A stretch of 64,000 nt of DNA from Halobacillus hunanensis (GTDB taxonomy: Bacteria > Bacillota > Bacilli > Bacillales > Halobacillaceae). Numbering within the stretch: position 1 is the first letter of the stretch; the number at the start of each line of letters is the position of its first letter. Below the pieces are notes generated by a model. The model saw only the letters and a list, made by a program, of their open reading frames with translations, was not told where the DNA came from and ran no database searches. Below are positions 62,513 to 64,000 of the stretch, one piece after another. Where the stretch lies: assembly GCF_900166655.1 (NCBI RefSeq), contig NZ_FVZB01000007.1, forward strand, positions 62,001-126,000. The letters are read 5' to 3'. The position numbers and the translations under genes were made by a program.

Positions 62513-63067
62513 ATGACAGAAAAGGAAAAGATGCTGAAAGGTGAACTTTATCAACCATGGGATGATGAGCTTGTTCTCGACCGAACACGAGCTAGACAAA
62601 TTGTTTATTCCTTTAATCAATCAAAGCCAACAGAGAATCATCACAGGGAGCAAATGCTTGAGAGGTTGCTTGGACGTGCAGGGGAAGAAGTCTTTATCGA
62701 GCCATCATTCCATTGCGATTATGGCTATAATATTAACGTTGGAGATCAATTTTTCGCCAATTTCAACTGTGTCTTTCTGGATGTTTGTCCGATTACAATG
62801 GGTGACCGCGTGATGCTTGGGCCGAGTGTACAAATATACACAGCTACACACCCTATGGACCGGGAAACGAGAGCCGGCGGGCTTGAGTACGGCAAACCTG
62901 TTACGATTGGCAATGATGTATGGATTGGCGGCGGTGCCATCATTAACCCAGGTGTAACAATTGGTGATAATGTAGTGATTGGTTCAGGATCAGTCGTGAC
63001 AAAAGATATCCCGTCAAATGTATTTGTCGGCGGGAACCCGGCTAAGATAATTCGCGAAGTAGAGTAA
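62513..63067 (+). CDS. maa: Maltose/galactoside O-acetyltransferase
   Basis: A 184-residue left-handed beta-helix acetyltransferase of the Maa/LacA type. Residues 1-50 form the Mac domain ([20 protein letters not shown]). Hexapeptide repeats follow ([20 protein letters not shown]), with the catalytic His in IYTATHPMD. It acetylates sugars with acetyl-CoA. AAAAGGTGA precedes ATG 62513. Confidence 0.92.
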   Translation: MTEKEKMLKGELYQPWDDELVLDRTRARQIVYSFNQSKPTENHHREQMLERLLGRAGEEVFIEPSFHCDYGYNINVGDQFFANFNCVFLDVCPITMGDRVMLGPSVQIYTATHPMDRETRAGGLEYGKPVTIGNDVWIGGGAIINPGVTIGDNVVIGSGSVVTKDIPSNVFVGGNPAKIIREVE

Positions 63068-63161
63068 GAAGGAATACTGGTCGAAGCCAGGTTTTTTCGT
63101 TATCATATGATAGGATGAAAGCATATATTTATTGTGAAATATGAGGAAAGGGTTTGGAGCT

Positions 63162-63914
63162 ATGATTAAACGAAAAAGTAAACGTGAAATAGAGCTGATG
63201 CATGAAGCAGGTAAGCTGCTTGCTAACGTACACAAGGATCTTCGTCAGTTTATTAAACCAGGTGTGACTACGATGGAAGTTGAAAACTTTGTAGAACGTT
63301 ATTTAGCAAAGCATGGAGCAACTGGAGAGCAGAAGGGATATCAGGGTTATGAGTTTACAACCTGTGCCTCCATTAACGACGAGGTTTGTCATGGCTTTCC
63401 AAGAGAAGAAAAGCTTCAAGAGGGAGATATTGTAACCATCGATATGGTGGTCAATTTAAATGGTGCACTGGCAGATTCGGCCTGGACCCATCCGGTTGGT
63501 AAAATTAGTGAAGAAGCAGAACGGCTGCTGGAGGTTACGAAAACATCTCTTTATAAATCGATTGAGCAGGCGCAGGTCGGCAATCGGATCGGAGATTTAG
63601 GCCACGCGATTCAGTCGTATGCGGAAGGAGAAGGCTATTCAGTTGTCCGCGATTTTACGGGTCACGGCATAGGAGAGACGATTCATGAAGATCCATATAT
63701 TCCACACTTCGGCCAGGCAGGCAAAGGGGCGCGACTTAAGGAAGGGATGGTCATTACGATCGAGCCGATGATTAACATTGGCGGCTATCAAAGCAAGATG
63801 GATCAAAATAATTGGACAGCACGCACGATTGATGGCTCTCTTTCGGCTCAATATGAACATACCATTGCGATAACGAAAGACGGACCGCTGATTTTAACCG
63901 ATCAGGATCAATAA
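63162..63914 (+). CDS. map: Methionine aminopeptidase, type I (MapB-like)
   Basis: A 250-residue type I methionine aminopeptidase, close in length to B. subtilis YflG (MapB). Metal ligands: Asp in VTIDMVVN, Asp in ADSAWTHPVG, His in GHGIGETIHE, Glu in TIEPMIN, Glu in YEHTIAI. The substrate His lies in EVCHGFPREE. It removes N-terminal Met. ATG 63162 is chosen over the upstream ATG 63141 because the family starts MIKRKS; GGAAAGGG lies ahead. Confidence 0.92.
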   Translation: MIKRKSKREIELMHEAGKLLANVHKDLRQFIKPGVTTMEVENFVERYLAKHGATGEQKGYQGYEFTTCASINDEVCHGFPREEKLQEGDIVTIDMVVNLNGALADSAWTHPVGKISEEAERLLEVTKTSLYKSIEQAQVGNRIGDLGHAIQSYAEGEGYSVVRDFTGHGIGETIHEDPYIPHFGQAGKGARLKEGMVITIEPMINIGGYQSKMDQNNWTARTIDGSLSAQYEHTIAITKDGPLILTDQDQ

Positions 63915-63921
63915 ACTAATC

Positions 63922-63953
63922 AAAAAAAGCTCCCAGTTAAGGGAGCTTTTTTC
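63922..63953 (+). terminator. Intrinsic terminator of map
   Basis: AAAAAAGCTCCC pairs with GGGAGCTTTTTT around a six-base loop (63923-63952). Confidence 0.9.
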
Positions 63954-64000
63954 ATCGTCTGGAAAAATTATAAAATATTTGTCTGTGGATAAGCTTACAT

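Noticed and set aside
1-64000. CRISPR array, rRNA or tRNA genes
   Set aside because: I saw no regularly spaced direct repeats with spacers and no tRNA or rRNA signatures.

Overview
The window is chromosomal DNA of a low-GC, endospore-forming Firmicute of the family Bacillaceae. SpoVR, YhdB, a YhcN/YlaJ lipoprotein, YkuD, YppC, D-amino-acid transaminase and a SinI-like antirepressor are all present. Ribosome binding sites are strong AGGAGG types with frequent TTG/GTG starts. A halotolerant genus such as Halobacillus is my best guess, from protein flavour only.

Layout. 1-9.9 kb is mostly ordinary housekeeping and sporulation DNA: yhdB, a YhcN-like lipoprotein, spoVR, dat, a YczE-like membrane protein, an SDR, an aldo/keto reductase, an LD-carboxypeptidase, GNAT and ASCH proteins. 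9.9-18.1 kb mixes a TetR regulator with a tiny SinI-like gene, a decayed MFS gene, an RNase H-like protein, a phosphatase, yppC, ykuD, guaC and a winged-helix protein. 18.5-23.7 kb is accessory: a DUF1062 gene behind what reads as a ribosome-controlled attenuator with a five-codon leader peptide, then short unrelated genes (two DinB-like, small membrane proteins, lipoprotein) separated by a recurring intergenic motif.

23.68-38.08 kb is one nested mobile structure. A group II intron (intron 1) carries a LtrA-like reverse transcriptase with HNH domain, interrupted twice. First, a 9.9-kb Tn4430-like Tn3-family transposon (TnpI, TnpA, internal resolution site, 38-bp ends, 5-bp TAAAT duplication) sits inside the reverse transcriptase gene. 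Second, another complete group II intron (intron 2) sits inside the YADD catalytic motif codons. The transposon itself contains an IS110-family element and, next to its right end, a 1.4-kb cassette with its own Tn3-type ends and a TTAAC duplication. Removing transposon and intron 2 restores a 604-residue reading frame exactly.

38.1-49.3 kb is again accessory: an MFS efflux pump with a co-transcribed TetR regulator behind a perfect palindrome, a TetR/ABC exporter operon whose promoter lies between two mirror-image operators, lipoproteins, decaying small membrane genes, a nucleotidyltransferase and an XRE-cupin regulator. 49.4-55.9 kb holds a CaCA cation antiporter, a DUF1538 membrane protein coupled to a double P-II protein, a short tyrosine recombinase, an IS1182-family element and a frameshifted DUF2798 gene. 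55.9-64 kb returns to ordinary genes: EamA exporter, SulP transporter, an ABC exporter pair, GNAT, maltose acetyltransferase and type I methionine aminopeptidase.

The most interesting observations are the leader-peptide attenuator of the DUF1062 gene, the nested intron/transposon/cassette structure with exact duplications, the recurring intergenic motif linking small genes, the hidden SinI-like gene, and several small genes broken by single in-frame TAG codons or single-base frameshifts.
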